Shown here piece by piece: positions 26,030 through 33,359 of a stretch of DNA of 36,083 bases; within the stretch, counting starts at the first letter, position 1; each line of letters begins with the position of its first letter. Source of the stretch: Lachnoclostridium sp. UBA3262 (GTDB lineage: Bacteria; Bacillota; Clostridia; Lachnospirales; Lachnospiraceae); the NCBI GenBank assembly GCA_002362575.1, contig DEUM01000043.1:1-36083 (forward strand). The letters are read 5' to 3'. The translations under genes and the position numbers were made by a program. The notes beneath the pieces are model-generated. The model saw only the letters and a program-made list of their open reading frames with translations. It was not told where the DNA came from and did not search any database.

Positions 26030-26040
26030 TCTACCGCCCC

Positions 26041-26979
26041 CTAATCTCTCAGCTCTTTTCCGGTGATTTCAAGGAACACATCATTGATGGTCGGAAGCTC
26101 CGTATACACTCTCCCAAATGTCAGTTCCCGCTCTCGCAGATACTCTAAAACCCGAATCAGATTGTGCTTTCCTCCGCTGAACCGGATTCGCACCCTGCCC
26201 TCCCCATAAGAAGTCTCGTAAGCATGAGGAAGCTCCTTTAACGCTGCTAAGTCTTCCTGTGGAAGCTCTGGTATTTCTACCGTAATCGTCTCGGTATTCT
26301 TAATCATCTTTTTCAATTCTTCTTTTGTCCCGATTGCAAGGCTCTGCCCCTTATCCATAATAGCGATTCTTGTACAGATTTGCTCTACCTCCTCCATATA
26401 ATGGGAAGTATATATAATCGTAGCCCCCTGTTTATTCAGCTCTACAATTCCCTCCAAAATCCGATTCCGGCTCTGCGGATCCACGGCAACCGTCGGCTCA
26501 TCAAAAAATATCAGCTTCGGTTTGTGGGCAATCCCGCATGCAATATTCAAACGGCGCAAAAGCCCGCCTGACAGCTTTTTCGGATAAAACTTTTTCATAT
26601 CCTCAAGTCCGACAAACTCAATTGCCTCCTGAACATACTGTTTCCGGAGCGTCTTGTCCTTAATATATAACCCACAGAAATAGTCGATGTTTTCATAGAC
26701 CGTCAGTTCATCAAACACCGCCACGTTCTGCATGACAACGCCGATTTCTTTTTTGATTTCATAGGCGTCCGGTTTCATCTCCCTGCCAAATACGCGTATC
26801 TCTCCTTTATCATATTTTAACAATGATAAAATGCAGTTTATCGTCGTTGTTTTACCGGAACCATTTGGACCGAGCAGTCCGAATATTTCCCCCTCCTGAA
26901 TCGTCAGGCTGAAATGATCTAACGCTACCAGTTCTTTGTATCGCTTTACTAAATCCTTTACTTCTATAACTGCTTCCAT
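26041..26979 (-). CDS. ABC transporter ATPase for the ABC-2 permeases
   Basis: The protein has 312 residues from the ATG at 26979, preceded by AAGGGGAGG; a longer reading to 27030 is not supported. The N-terminal nucleotide-binding domain has Walker A GLLGPNGSGKTT, a Q-loop region VVMQNVAVFDELTVYENI, the signature LSGGLLRRLNIACG, Walker B LIFFDEPTVAVDP and the switch His in YTSHYMEEVEQI. The signature reads LSGGL rather than the usual LSGGQ. The C-terminal ~80 residues are the DUF4162-like extension found in exporters of the drug/lantibiotic class (GRVYTELPTINDVFLEITGK). It is the first gene of the operon and the energy-coupling subunit. Confidence 0.93.
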   Translation of the reverse strand: MEAVIEVKDLVKRYKELVALDHFSLTIQEGEIFGLLGPNGSGKTTTINCILSLLKYDKGEIRVFGREMKPDAYEIKKEIGVVMQNVAVFDELTVYENIDYFCGLYIKDKTLRKQYVQEAIEFVGLEDMKKFYPKKLSGGLLRRLNIACGIAHKPKLIFFDEPTVAVDPQSRNRILEGIVELNKQGATIIYTSHYMEEVEQICTRIAIMDKGQSLAIGTKEELKKMIKNTETITVEIPELPQEDLAALKELPHAYETSYGEGRVRIRFSGGKHNLIRVLEYLRERELTFGRVYTELPTINDVFLEITGKELRD

Positions 26980-27073
26980 AATTTGCCTCCCCTTTTTAAT
27001 TAAATCATGCCGTTGACAGCAAGATGCCAAATTACTTTGACTTTATCCTTACTATATAAAAAATCAGGGATTT

Positions 27074-27145
27074 TGAAAAGTGTAAATAATCAGTTCTTTC
27101 ATATTACATTTGTCATTTACATTTTCTGCATAAATACCGTATAAT
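27074..27145. promoter_or_regulatory. Divergent promoter region with inverted ATTTACA boxes
   Basis: Towards the kinase: TTTACA (27116-27121), an 18-base spacer and TATAAT (27140-27145). Two matching boxes face each other: ATTTACATTTT on the plus strand (27115-27125) and ATTTACACTTTT on the minus strand (about 27085-27074). Such a pair is a natural binding site for the NarL-type regulator encoded downstream and could control both the kinase genes and the ABC operon. Confidence 0.5.
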
Positions 27146-27186
27146 AACAAAGTAATGTAAGATTCGTATAAACAGAGGATGTGCCC

Positions 27187-28248
27187 ATGAAAGACTTACT
27201 ATGTAAACTGCTTCTCTATATCGCATGTACCTATATGCTCCGGCTTACCGGGCTGTCGCCGTTTGTGATAACGGTTTTTTCGAGTGCCCTCGCCAGCAGC
27301 AGTCTGTGTACCTATCTGGGCAATTCCAAATATTCATGTCTTCTCATCTGGAGCTACTGTCTGCTCTGTCTATGGCGTCTGGAATTTGGGCTGTATCTGC
27401 CTCTTTTCCTCTATGACGCCTGCCGCTGCGAACGGAAATACTCTTTGCCGCTCCCACTTTTAACAGGAGTTTATATCGGCATAAATTTACCTTATTTCCT
27501 TCTGCCTGCATACATTTTTACCAGTATTTTTTCCGTCCTTTTATCTCTTTTTAGTGAAAGGATTGATTTTCTCCGCCATCAGCTTCACCGGGTAGAAGAT
27601 GAAAGTAAGGAGACTACATTGGTATTAAAGGAAAGAAACCGGGCGCTAATCGAAAAACAGGATTCGGAAATCCATATCGCCACACTCTCAGAGCGAAACC
27701 GTATTGCCAGAGAAATACACGATAATGTCGGGCATATGCTTACCCGCTCTATTTTACAAACCGGGGCGCTAAAAGTCATCAATCAGCAGGATACTCTGGA
27801 GGAACCACTTTCTATACTTCACGATACACTAAATACGGCAATGACAAGTATTCGTACCAGTGTACACGACTTGCATGATGACACGGTTGACCTTTTATCT
27901 GCCCTAAAGGATATCGTTTCCCATATAGACTCCCCTGCTATTCATCTTGACTATGATGTGGAAGGGCAGATATCACGGGAAATTAAGTATACCTTCATCG
28001 CAATTGCAAAGGAGGCCGTAACCAATATGCAAAAACACAGCAACGCCACCTCTGCCAGCATTATAGTACGGGAACACCCCAGCTTCTACCAGCTTCAGAT
28101 TGAGGATAACGGCACGTTAAAAAATCAGAACCCCGGTCACGGAATCGGGCTTACTAATATGACCGAGCGGGTGGAAGCACTCGGCGGCTCCATTCGTTTC
28201 TCGAAGAAAAACGGGTTTCGGATTTCTGTTAGTATTTTTCGCAAATAG
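27187..28248 (+). CDS. NarL-family sensor histidine kinase
   Basis: The protein has 353 residues. The ATG at 27187 is correctly spaced from AGAGG (27174-27178); an in-frame GTG at 27181 is too close. The N-terminal ~125 residues hold several short membrane helices with no large outer loop, as in LiaS/DesK-like intramembrane sensors. A coiled coil leads into the HisKA_3 box SERNRIAREIHDNVGHMLTR with the phospho-accepting His. The ATPase part has AIAKEAVTNMQKHSNA (N box) and GHGIGLTNMTERVEALGG (G box). It partners the regulator 46 bases downstream. It is divergent from an ABC-2 operon, so it probably senses envelope stress or the exported compound. Confidence 0.92.
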   Translation: MKDLLCKLLLYIACTYMLRLTGLSPFVITVFSSALASSSLCTYLGNSKYSCLLIWSYCLLCLWRLEFGLYLPLFLYDACRCERKYSLPLPLLTGVYIGINLPYFLLPAYIFTSIFSVLLSLFSERIDFLRHQLHRVEDESKETTLVLKERNRALIEKQDSEIHIATLSERNRIAREIHDNVGHMLTRSILQTGALKVINQQDTLEEPLSILHDTLNTAMTSIRTSVHDLHDDTVDLLSALKDIVSHIDSPAIHLDYDVEGQISREIKYTFIAIAKEAVTNMQKHSNATSASIIVREHPSFYQLQIEDNGTLKNQNPGHGIGLTNMTERVEALGGSIRFSKKNGFRISVSIFRK

Positions 28249-28294
28249 GATATGAACCGTAAATATTAGCAATAGAAAGAAAGGATTGACATAA

Positions 28295-28912
28295 ATGAAA
28301 GTATTGATTATAGACGATGATAAACTGGTTTCCCTCTCCTTAAAAACTATCTTAGAGGCAGATAGTGGAATTGAAATTGTCGGAATGGGAAACAGCGGCG
28401 AGGAAGCCATCGCGCTGTACAACACTCTCGTCCCGGATGTTCTCTTAATGGATATCCGCATGAATGGAATCAGCGGTCTGGAAGCCGGAGGCCGGATTCT
28501 GTCAGAGCATCCTGACGCCAGAATATTATTTTTAACTACCTTTTCCGATGATGAGTATATTGTAAAAGCTCTCCATATCGGCGCAAAGGGATATATCCTG
28601 AAACAGGATTTCGAGAGTATTATCCCCGCTCTCACCGCTGTATATAACGGGCAGACTGTGTTTGGCGATGAAATCACGACAAAGCTCCCTGATTTAATGA
28701 AAATGCCAGAAAAAGAACGGGATTTCAAAAGTTACAATATCACAGACAAGGAAATGGAAATTATCAGGCAGGTCGCCAAAGGACTAAACAATAAAGAAAT
28801 TGCGGAGGCGCTGTTTTTGAGCGAAGGGACGGTGCGAAATTATCTGAGTACAATTTTGGAAAAGCTGGGGCTGCGCGACCGAACCCAGCTGGCGGTGTTT
28901 TATTATCGGTGA
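28295..28912 (+). CDS. NarL/LuxR-family response regulator
   Basis: The protein has 205 residues, with AAAGGATTG before the ATG. The receiver domain is complete: MKVLIIDDDKLV acidic pair, phospho-acceptor Asp in DVLLMDIRMNGISGLE, Thr in ILFLTTFSDDEY, and Lys in KGYILKQD. The C-terminal LuxR-type HTH reads ITDKEMEIIRQVAKGLNNKE then IAEALFLSEGTVRNYLSTIL. Its intact receiver contrasts with the LytTR regulator at 8866-9465. It probably binds the ATTTACA boxes in the divergent region and controls the ABC-2 exporter. The type I toxin-antitoxin locus begins about 35 bases after its stop. Confidence 0.94.
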   Translation: MKVLIIDDDKLVSLSLKTILEADSGIEIVGMGNSGEEAIALYNTLVPDVLLMDIRMNGISGLEAGGRILSEHPDARILFLTTFSDDEYIVKALHIGAKGYILKQDFESIIPALTAVYNGQTVFGDEITTKLPDLMKMPEKERDFKSYNITDKEMEIIRQVAKGLNNKEIAEALFLSEGTVRNYLSTILEKLGLRDRTQLAVFYYR

Positions 28913-28948
28913 TTTACTTGAATTTCCGCATTTTGGGGAAAATGTATA

Positions 28949-28977
28949 TTGTATTATTTTTTTGCATATGCTATAAT
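28949..28977 (+). promoter_or_regulatory. Promoter of the antitoxin RNA
   Basis: TTGTAT (28949-28954), 17 bases, TATAAT (28972-28977): a near-consensus promoter with no protein gene after it. Predicted start about 28984. Confidence 0.7.
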
Positions 28978-28987
28978 GCCAGTAGGC

Positions 28988-29013
28988 AAAAAGAAAGAAC
29001 GTTATCCAATATG
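28988..29013 (+). repeat. Antisense repeat, antitoxin copy
   Basis: This 26-base sequence, starting AAAAAGAAAGAACG and ending CCAATATG, matches 29167-29192 at 24 of 26 positions in the same orientation. Confidence 0.9.
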
Positions 29014-29023
29014 GATGACAGCG

Positions 29024-29055
29024 AAAAACCCCAGAGTGACCTCTCCGGGGTTTTT
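29024..29055. terminator. Shared bidirectional terminator of the toxin-antitoxin locus
   Basis: AAAAACCCC-AGAG-TGAC-CTCT-cc-GGGGTTTTT: it has T5 tails on both strands and ends both convergent RNAs. Confidence 0.85.
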
Positions 29056-29101
29056 CTATTCCATTCTGGCACGGTGGCTTATGCCGTAGGCTAGTTACCA
29101 A

Positions 29102-29188
29102 CTATTCATCGCTGTCTAGCCATTTGATGACATAGTGGCAAACTATGCCAGCCGCAACAGCGACAAAAAAAGAAAGAACGTATTCCAA
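29102..29188 (-). CDS. 28-residue membrane peptide, candidate type I toxin (Fst-like)
   Basis: The peptide starts at a TTG at 29188, with AAGGGGG 8-9 bases before it. It begins MEYVLSFFVAVAAGIVCHYV and ends IKWLDSDE: one transmembrane helix of about 20 residues followed by a short charged tail. This matches the design of Fst/Ldr-type peptide toxins; Fst itself ends in a charged tail after a helix and an LDEE-like segment. The message would run from about 29230 to the terminator at 29024. Its leader can form CACCC/GGGTG plus TCT/AGA pairing (29195-29225), which hides the ribosome site as in par RNAI. The start codon lies inside the repeat copied in the antitoxin RNA. It would insert in the cytoplasmic membrane. 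A small non-toxic membrane peptide remains possible. Confidence 0.7.
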   Translation of the reverse strand: MEYVLSFFVAVAAGIVCHYVIKWLDSDE

Positions 29189-29192
29189 TATG
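29167..29192 (+). repeat. Antisense repeat, toxin copy
   Basis: Partner of 28988-29013, differing at two central bases (TAT for TTA). On the minus strand it covers the toxin start codon and the first five codons. Confidence 0.9.
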
Positions 29193-29194
29193 AA

Positions 29195-29225
29195 CACCCC
29201 CTTTCTGTACCAAGTATAGAGGGTG
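29195..29225 (-). promoter_or_regulatory. Ribosome-site-masking hairpin in the toxin leader
   Basis: CACCC (29195-29199) pairs with GGGTG (29221-29225), and TCT with AGA, burying the AAGGGGGTG ribosome site in the toxin mRNA. Confidence 0.5.
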
Positions 29226-29236
29226 GTAACATATTT

Positions 29237-29266
29237 ATTATATCACATCATATTGATGCTTGACAA
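29237..29266 (-). promoter_or_regulatory. Promoter of the toxin mRNA
   Basis: On the minus strand TTGTCA (29266-29261), 18 bases, TATAAT (29242-29237) with a TG two bases upstream. Predicted start near 29230. Confidence 0.65.
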
Positions 29267-29288
29267 ATTATTTTTTTCTCGCTATACT
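29260..29288 (+). promoter_or_regulatory. Promoter of a second small RNA, divergent from the toxin
   Basis: TTGACA (29260-29265), 17 bases, TATACT (29283-29288). Its -35 occupies the same bases as the toxin -35 on the other strand, so the two promoters should compete for polymerase. Confidence 0.7.
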
Positions 29289-29294
29289 TAACCT

Positions 29295-29357
29295 TGATAT
29301 TAGACAAAAGGTCTGATCCTCGCTTGTTAGGGAAAATTTCCCTAGCAAGCTTTTTTT
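29295..29357 (+). ncRNA. Candidate ~63-nt small RNA with two hairpins
   Basis: From the strong promoter at 29260-29288 the transcript would hold hairpin 1, ATTAGAC-AAAAG-GTCTGAT (about 29299-29317). Hairpin 2 follows, a 14-bp terminator stem (GCTTGTTAGGGAAA with TTTCCCTAGCAAGC, 29322-29350) with a T7 tail. No open frame with a ribosome site lies inside. It could be a stand-alone sRNA, a second regulator of the toxin locus, or an attenuating leader of hisD, whose remnant starts 74 bases later. Confidence 0.55.
29322..29357 (+). terminator. Intrinsic terminator
   Basis: 14-bp stem with a one- to two-base loop followed by TTTTTTT. Confidence 0.85.
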
Positions 29358-29430
29358 ATTTTATATGGAATTAACATATACAGGCCTTAGCTTGACACCG
29401 TTAGGCTAATCATTTGAAAGGAGAATACAT

Positions 29431-29803
29431 ATGGTTACCATCAGCAAATTTAGTTACGAAAACCCAAGATTTATCAATCTTCTCAGTCGGAAAGGAGGTA
29501 TCCCAAAGGAGGTTGAAAATACGGTCAGGGACGTCATTGAGAACGTTAAAAAAAGAGGCGATGAGGCCCTGTACGCTTACATGAAAAAATTTGACAATGT
29601 AGAAATAGAGAAAATCGGACTTCTTGTGTCCGAAAAGGAATTTGAGGATGCCAGAAAAGGTGTCTCAGAAGAATTTAAAGCTGCCATTAAAAAAGCATGT
29701 GATAATTTGTTTCAGTTTCATAAAAGACAGCTTCCCAAAGGCTTTACCGAATCCTACCCGGTCGGCGTTATTCTGGAAAGAAAGTACACACCTTTAAAAA
29801 GCG
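29431..29803 (+). pseudogene. hisD: Histidinol dehydrogenase, N-terminal fragment
   Basis: A good ribosome site (AAAGGAG) and ATG open about 124 residues resembling the HisD N-terminus: PKEVENTVRDVIENVKKRGD, ALYAYMKKFDNVEIEKIG, FKAAIKKACDNLFQFHKRQ and the YTPLKSVA segment. A normal HisD has about 430 residues; the zinc and substrate sites that follow are absent. After about 29800 the frame runs on to a stop at 30144, but that part is the reverse complement of a truncated acetyltransferase gene. The joint is a deletion that removed the 3' parts of both genes. No histidine-pathway genes surround it. Confidence 0.85.
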
Positions 29804-30093
29804 TCGCCGGCTACTCCCCTGCTGCGTTTATCTTCATCCGTATAAACTGCGCAGACATTTGGTGCAAGGTCTTTTCTGTCGTGAAAATCATTTTCAATTA
29901 CACCCATGCCGCCAATAATCCGGTCATCCTCCATTGCCACATACCATTGCGGAACCGGATTCTTTTTCGCCAGACACTCCTCCATGCTCTCCATATACGC
30001 TGCCAGAGGAATATTCCATTTTTCATGAAACCACTGTGCTGCCCGTTCTTTTATTTCAGGCTTATCGGTAAGCCGAATTATTTTGTAATTCAT
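29794..30093 (-). pseudogene. GNAT acetyltransferase, N-terminal fragment
   Basis: The ATG at 30093 has AGGAGACG upstream. The first ~93 residues are a GNAT opening: IKERAAQWFHEKWNIPLAAY, QWYVAMEDDRIIGGMGVIEN, and DLAPNVCAVYTDEDKRSRG, the beginning of the acetyl-CoA-binding segment. It stops after RSRGVAGDAF, so the rest of the CoA-binding loop and the C-terminal strands are missing. The stop codon is supplied by hisD sequence. It is tail-to-tail with truncated hisD. Confidence 0.85.
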
Positions 30094-30136
30094 TCACGTC
30101 GTCTCCTTTGTCCCTATTCTTCGCCGTTAAAATCCA

Positions 30137-31549
30137 TTATTTAATAGTAATATACTTCTGCTTACTACTGTTCGGCTTAGTTGGAATCGTCATCGCAATT
30201 CTTCCTTTTTGCAATAAAATTCTCAAATACCGAGATGTTGATTTCCGTTCCTTAAATCCTAGATATTCTGTAATTTCTTTTGCACTTTTCGGTTTATTGC
30301 AAAATGTAAGAATTTTTTTGCTGATATCATCCAACTCTCCCATGGTATCAACTTGGGTAGTGACTTGGGTATCAACTTGGGTATTACTACCTAAGTCCAA
30401 TCTATTAAACGGTATCGTCACCACAATCGAATTCTCTCTAAATTCAAATGCCTCTTTACCGTAGGTCTCAATAATTTTCGGCACCCCTCGACCGGATTTC
30501 TCACTGATATGAAGTTGCAAGAAAATTTCTGACAGTTTTTTATTAACCGGAACTGATTCTCCGGCAAAAAATCCTTCAATTGTCTGGTCAGGAGCCAGCG
30601 TTCCTCGTGATAAAATCTCAATTCGATCCTTATATACTGTAAACATAGGTTCATTTCCTGTAACCCACAGATTATGCACAAAGGAATTGATAATAGCCTC
30701 TCGATATGAATCCGTATCAAAAAGCATAACTTCTTTACGCTCTACCACTCGATTTCTCTCATCAGCTTGTGGAACATTTAAAACCTCACCATAATCCAAT
30801 ACACGATCAAGTGCCATCAATATGCACATGTTTCCAAACTCTCGTACAGCATACATAGTAGATGCCTTGGACTTACCATTAAAAAGAGAAAATCTTATTG
30901 GAATACGCGGATTATCCGATAAAAGCTGTGCCAGAAGATTATATTTCCCGTCTTGTGTTAGCAAATCCAGATTCTTTTTGAATGTGCGCTCATTTAAAGT
31001 AATTCCCTTTACTCCGTAATAGACAAACAGTTGCTCAAATGTCAAATCCTGATATTCCGACTCTGTGTTTACAATGGATGGAAGTCCAAAATTTAAGACA
31101 CTAAACAACGCCGCCTCCCGCTTTGGCTGTTTCATCAAATTTACCTTACTTGATCCTATGCGAAGATAACGCACATTCTTATACGCTGTTGGTATTGTAT
31201 TCGCTGCAGGTATAACGAGCACAACAACTCTCTTACCATCTATGTTACACTCCTTAAACTCGAAATCAACGTCAGGAGTTACATTTCTAGCTAAATAATG
31301 TTCTAATGGTTCATTACCCACATCTCTGCGATAATTAAAAGTTGTATCTGTAAACTCATGAGTTGTATTATTTACACCCCAGATCAAATACCCTTCACTC
31401 TTTCCTTTCATTACTGCAGCATTTGACAGTGATGATATATATTCGCCTATTCCGTCCGCCTGATACCAATTTTCTTTAAACTCAAACCATTCTTTTTCTT
31501 CTGAATAGGTTACAAGTTCTTTGATGATTTCAATAATATCATCATGCAT
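30137..31549 (-). CDS. AlbA_2/HATPase_c_4-type regulator (RecG-like ATP-binding family)
   Basis: The protein has 470 residues from the ATG at 31549; a GTG nine bases upstream lies too close to GGAGGAGA. The N-terminus is an AlbA_2 (Schlafen-type) domain with EWFEFKENW, GEYISSLSNAAV, GYLIWGVNNTTHEFTDTTF and YLRIGSSK. The middle is an HATPase_c_4 region (REAIINSFVHNLWVTGNEP, RIEILSRGTLAPDQTIEGFF, KLSEIFLQLHISEKSGRGVP). Then come a TQVDTQVTTQVD-type linker and a C-terminal winged helix (AKEITEYLGFKERKSTSRYL). This architecture is usually annotated as a putative transcriptional regulator or ATP-dependent helicase-related protein, although no helicase motifs are present. Cytoplasmic. It is single, in an accessory region, with its own extended -10 promoter. 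Confidence 0.88.
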   Translation of the reverse strand: MHDDIIEIIKELVTYSEEKEWFEFKENWYQADGIGEYISSLSNAAVMKGKSEGYLIWGVNNTTHEFTDTTFNYRRDVGNEPLEHYLARNVTPDVDFEFKECNIDGKRVVVLVIPAANTIPTAYKNVRYLRIGSSKVNLMKQPKREAALFSVLNFGLPSIVNTESEYQDLTFEQLFVYYGVKGITLNERTFKKNLDLLTQDGKYNLLAQLLSDNPRIPIRFSLFNGKSKASTMYAVREFGNMCILMALDRVLDYGEVLNVPQADERNRVVERKEVMLFDTDSYREAIINSFVHNLWVTGNEPMFTVYKDRIEILSRGTLAPDQTIEGFFAGESVPVNKKLSEIFLQLHISEKSGRGVPKIIETYGKEAFEFRENSIVVTIPFNRLDLGSNTQVDTQVTTQVDTMGELDDISKKILTFCNKPKSAKEITEYLGFKERKSTSRYLRILLQKGRIAMTIPTKPNSSKQKYITIK

Positions 31550-31632
31550 AATTGCCACTCTCCTCCAAGTACTCCAATTCTATGCTGCCTCTCAATTTTA
31601 TCTTAAATCTGTAGTTTCAATCCATTACTAGT

Positions 31633-31638
31633 ATTATA
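31633..31638 (-). promoter_or_regulatory. Extended -10 promoter of the AlbA_2 gene
   Basis: On the minus strand TGGTATAATAC: TATAAT with an upstream TG. The -35 is weak. It lies about 85 bases before the ATG. Confidence 0.5.
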
Positions 31639-31701
31639 CCACTTCTCCCAGTAAATAGACACTAAATTCTTATGTCAAAATCCATTATGTACAATTTGAA
31701 A

Positions 31702-32415
31702 TTAGTCCAAAATCGGCAGATTATTCAGACAGGAAGGTAAATGCATCATATGATGATTTATCATAGGAGTTAAAATCATACCTCCCCTCGTCAGCCTCCC
31801 CCAAAATACCAGCAGCCATACAGAGCGAAAATCTGTCGTCACACCGCCTTCTTCCAATATTCTCATCACCCATTTTTCTGGCACCATAGACTGTATCTCC
31901 TCCAATGTCAAATTCTCTAATATGCAGCGTGTATTTTTTCCTACCGTAATCATATAATCACGAAGTGCAAGAATATTTATCCCTTTTCCAAACGCCGCTG
32001 CTTCATCAAATTCCAGCGCATTTCCGGTGTCTGTAATGGAAGCGCCAATTTTTTTCTGCCATTCTGCATTGAAAATCTGGTTCTGATTTGCCATTAAGAT
32101 ATTGCTTACCAAGTCTTCAATACGATATGTATGCCAAAACTGCCAGCACATAGGAACTTCTTTTGTCCCCGCATAATGCAAATCCGTTTCATAGTTTTCT
32201 CTAGGAACTATTACATTTTGATTCCCCGATAACATATAATCCAAAACATAATCTGCAATCGTTTTTTCAGTTCTTCCGGATATTTCGGCAGGATGTACCA
32301 TGGCATGAACTTCCAATGTCAATTTTCTTATTTTTCCAATGTCTGTTCCCTTTAAGGCCCTTTTTAATTCATCATACTTTTCACTAATTGATGTAAATAA
32401 TTCTTCTTTTTTCAT
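31702..32415 (-). CDS. DinB-like family protein (tentative)
   Basis: The protein has 237 residues with AGAAAGGAAAG before the ATG. It is all-helical. HAMVHPAEISGRTEKTIADY, MCWQFWHTYRIEDLVSNILM and LTPMINHHMMHLPSCLNNL carry histidines placed like the three metal ligands of the DinB four-helix-bundle superfamily, and ASITDTGNALEFDEAAAFGK matches a segment seen in clostridial DinB-like proteins. DinB-superfamily proteins bind a divalent metal; many are thiol transferases or stress proteins, but this one's reaction is unknown. It follows the WYL regulator by 60 bases on the same strand and is likely its target. Confidence 0.6.
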   Translation of the reverse strand: MKKEELFTSISEKYDELKRALKGTDIGKIRKLTLEVHAMVHPAEISGRTEKTIADYVLDYMLSGNQNVIVPRENYETDLHYAGTKEVPMCWQFWHTYRIEDLVSNILMANQNQIFNAEWQKKIGASITDTGNALEFDEAAAFGKGINILALRDYMITVGKNTRCILENLTLEEIQSMVPEKWVMRILEEGGVTTDFRSVWLLVFWGRLTRGGMILTPMINHHMMHLPSCLNNLPILD

Positions 32416-32475
32416 AAAATGTCTTTCCTTTCTTGTATCAGTATTTTATTATATTATACAAGATTTTCGCGACAT

Positions 32476-33279
32476 CTATATGTCGTAATTAGACAAAAAA
32501 TTTTTTGCCGTTTCAATCAGCTCTTTTTTATACGACTCCGGTCCTATTACCTTTATTTCATTTCCAAAACTAAGTAACAATGCTTTCCACAATCTTTCTT
32601 TTGCGGGAACATCAATAAAAATTCGGCTTACGGTTTCTGTAAGTTTTTCAATATATCCATGCTCAATAGTGGAAACTATATCGTCTACATGCAGACTCTG
32701 TATCCGGGCAACTTTAAATGTCCTATACTGTTTCTTTTCAGGAGAATAGGAAAATAGATACCATGCATACCATTTATAATGTATAGCTAATGGTTCCACA
32801 TATTGTTTTGATTTTTTCCCACTCGCATTCCGATAATTAAATGTGATGTGCTTTCTTTCTGCAATCGCCTGTTCTAACAGATTATTTATGTTTTGCACAT
32901 GATTGTTTTCCCTTGTTACGCCAAAATCCCAAAATACTTTTTGCCCGCCCTCTTTTTCTATAATTGCATTATATTTTTCAATCAATGCTTTTAACGTATC
33001 ACTTGTATAGGAGGTTGCCAGACTTTCAAGCGCTTTTATAATCATCTGCTGCTCGTCATTCCTAATATCACTATTTCTTATTTTGTAAGTTGGTAAAATA
33101 GAATATCCCCCGTATTTCCCTCCTTCTGCATAAACAGGTATGCCGATTGAAGAAATGCTGACCATATCCCGCTGTATTGTTCTAACAGATACATGAAAAC
33201 GTTCTGCCAAATAACTGGCTGGAACATTGTCATGATTGATTAAATAAATGATAATTTCCAATATTCTGTCTACCTTCAT
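32476..33279 (-). CDS. WYL-domain transcriptional regulator (YafY-like)
   Basis: The protein has 267 residues with CAGGAGG upstream. The N-terminal winged HTH reads LIYLINHDNVPASYLAERFH then VSVRTIQRDMVSISSIGIPV. The central WYL domain contains the namesake residues in YKWYAWYLFSYSPEKKQYRT and the RTFKVARI element. A C-terminal WCX-like extension follows (VPAKERLWKALLLSFGNEIKV). WYL proteins bind ligands, often nucleic acid or small molecules, and commonly control stress or defence genes. It probably forms an operon with the DinB-like gene. One of the four related repeat elements (33343-33355) lies in its upstream region. Confidence 0.9.
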   Translation of the reverse strand: MKVDRILEIIIYLINHDNVPASYLAERFHVSVRTIQRDMVSISSIGIPVYAEGGKYGGYSILPTYKIRNSDIRNDEQQMIIKALESLATSYTSDTLKALIEKYNAIIEKEGGQKVFWDFGVTRENNHVQNINNLLEQAIAERKHITFNYRNASGKKSKQYVEPLAIHYKWYAWYLFSYSPEKKQYRTFKVARIQSLHVDDIVSTIEHGYIEKLTETVSRIFIDVPAKERLWKALLLSFGNEIKVIGPESYKKELIETAKNFLSNYDI

Positions 33280-33342
33280 TTAAACAACCTCCTGAACATA
33301 ATTGTGTAGTATAGCAATTCCTATATAGTCACTATTTAATCT

Positions 33343-33355
33343 GCAAATTCCGATT
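33343..33355. repeat. Module-boundary repeat, short form A
   Basis: GCAAATTCCGATT lies 4 bases beyond the stop of the 33360-34094 gene. It is related to the cores at 34121, 35539 and 36023. Confidence 0.5.
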
Positions 33356-33359
33356 GTAT

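Larger units (their letters stand above)
28984..29055 (+). ncRNA. Candidate type I antitoxin RNA (RNAII-like)
   Basis: A ~72-nt RNA is predicted between the promoter at 28949-28977 and the terminator at 29024-29055. Its 5' part (28988-29013) repeats, with two mismatches in 26, the sequence at 29167-29192. It is therefore complementary to the toxin mRNA across the TTG start codon and the first five codons. Its 3' terminator stem is also complementary to the toxin mRNA 3' end because the two transcripts converge there. Size, convergent layout, shared terminator and 5' repeats are those of the Fst/par locus of plasmid pAD1. Expression is inferred. Confidence 0.65.

Noticed and set aside
28784..29101. 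105-codon minus-strand frame
   Set aside because: It runs through the terminator of the toxin locus and into the antisense of the NarL regulator; no ribosome site.
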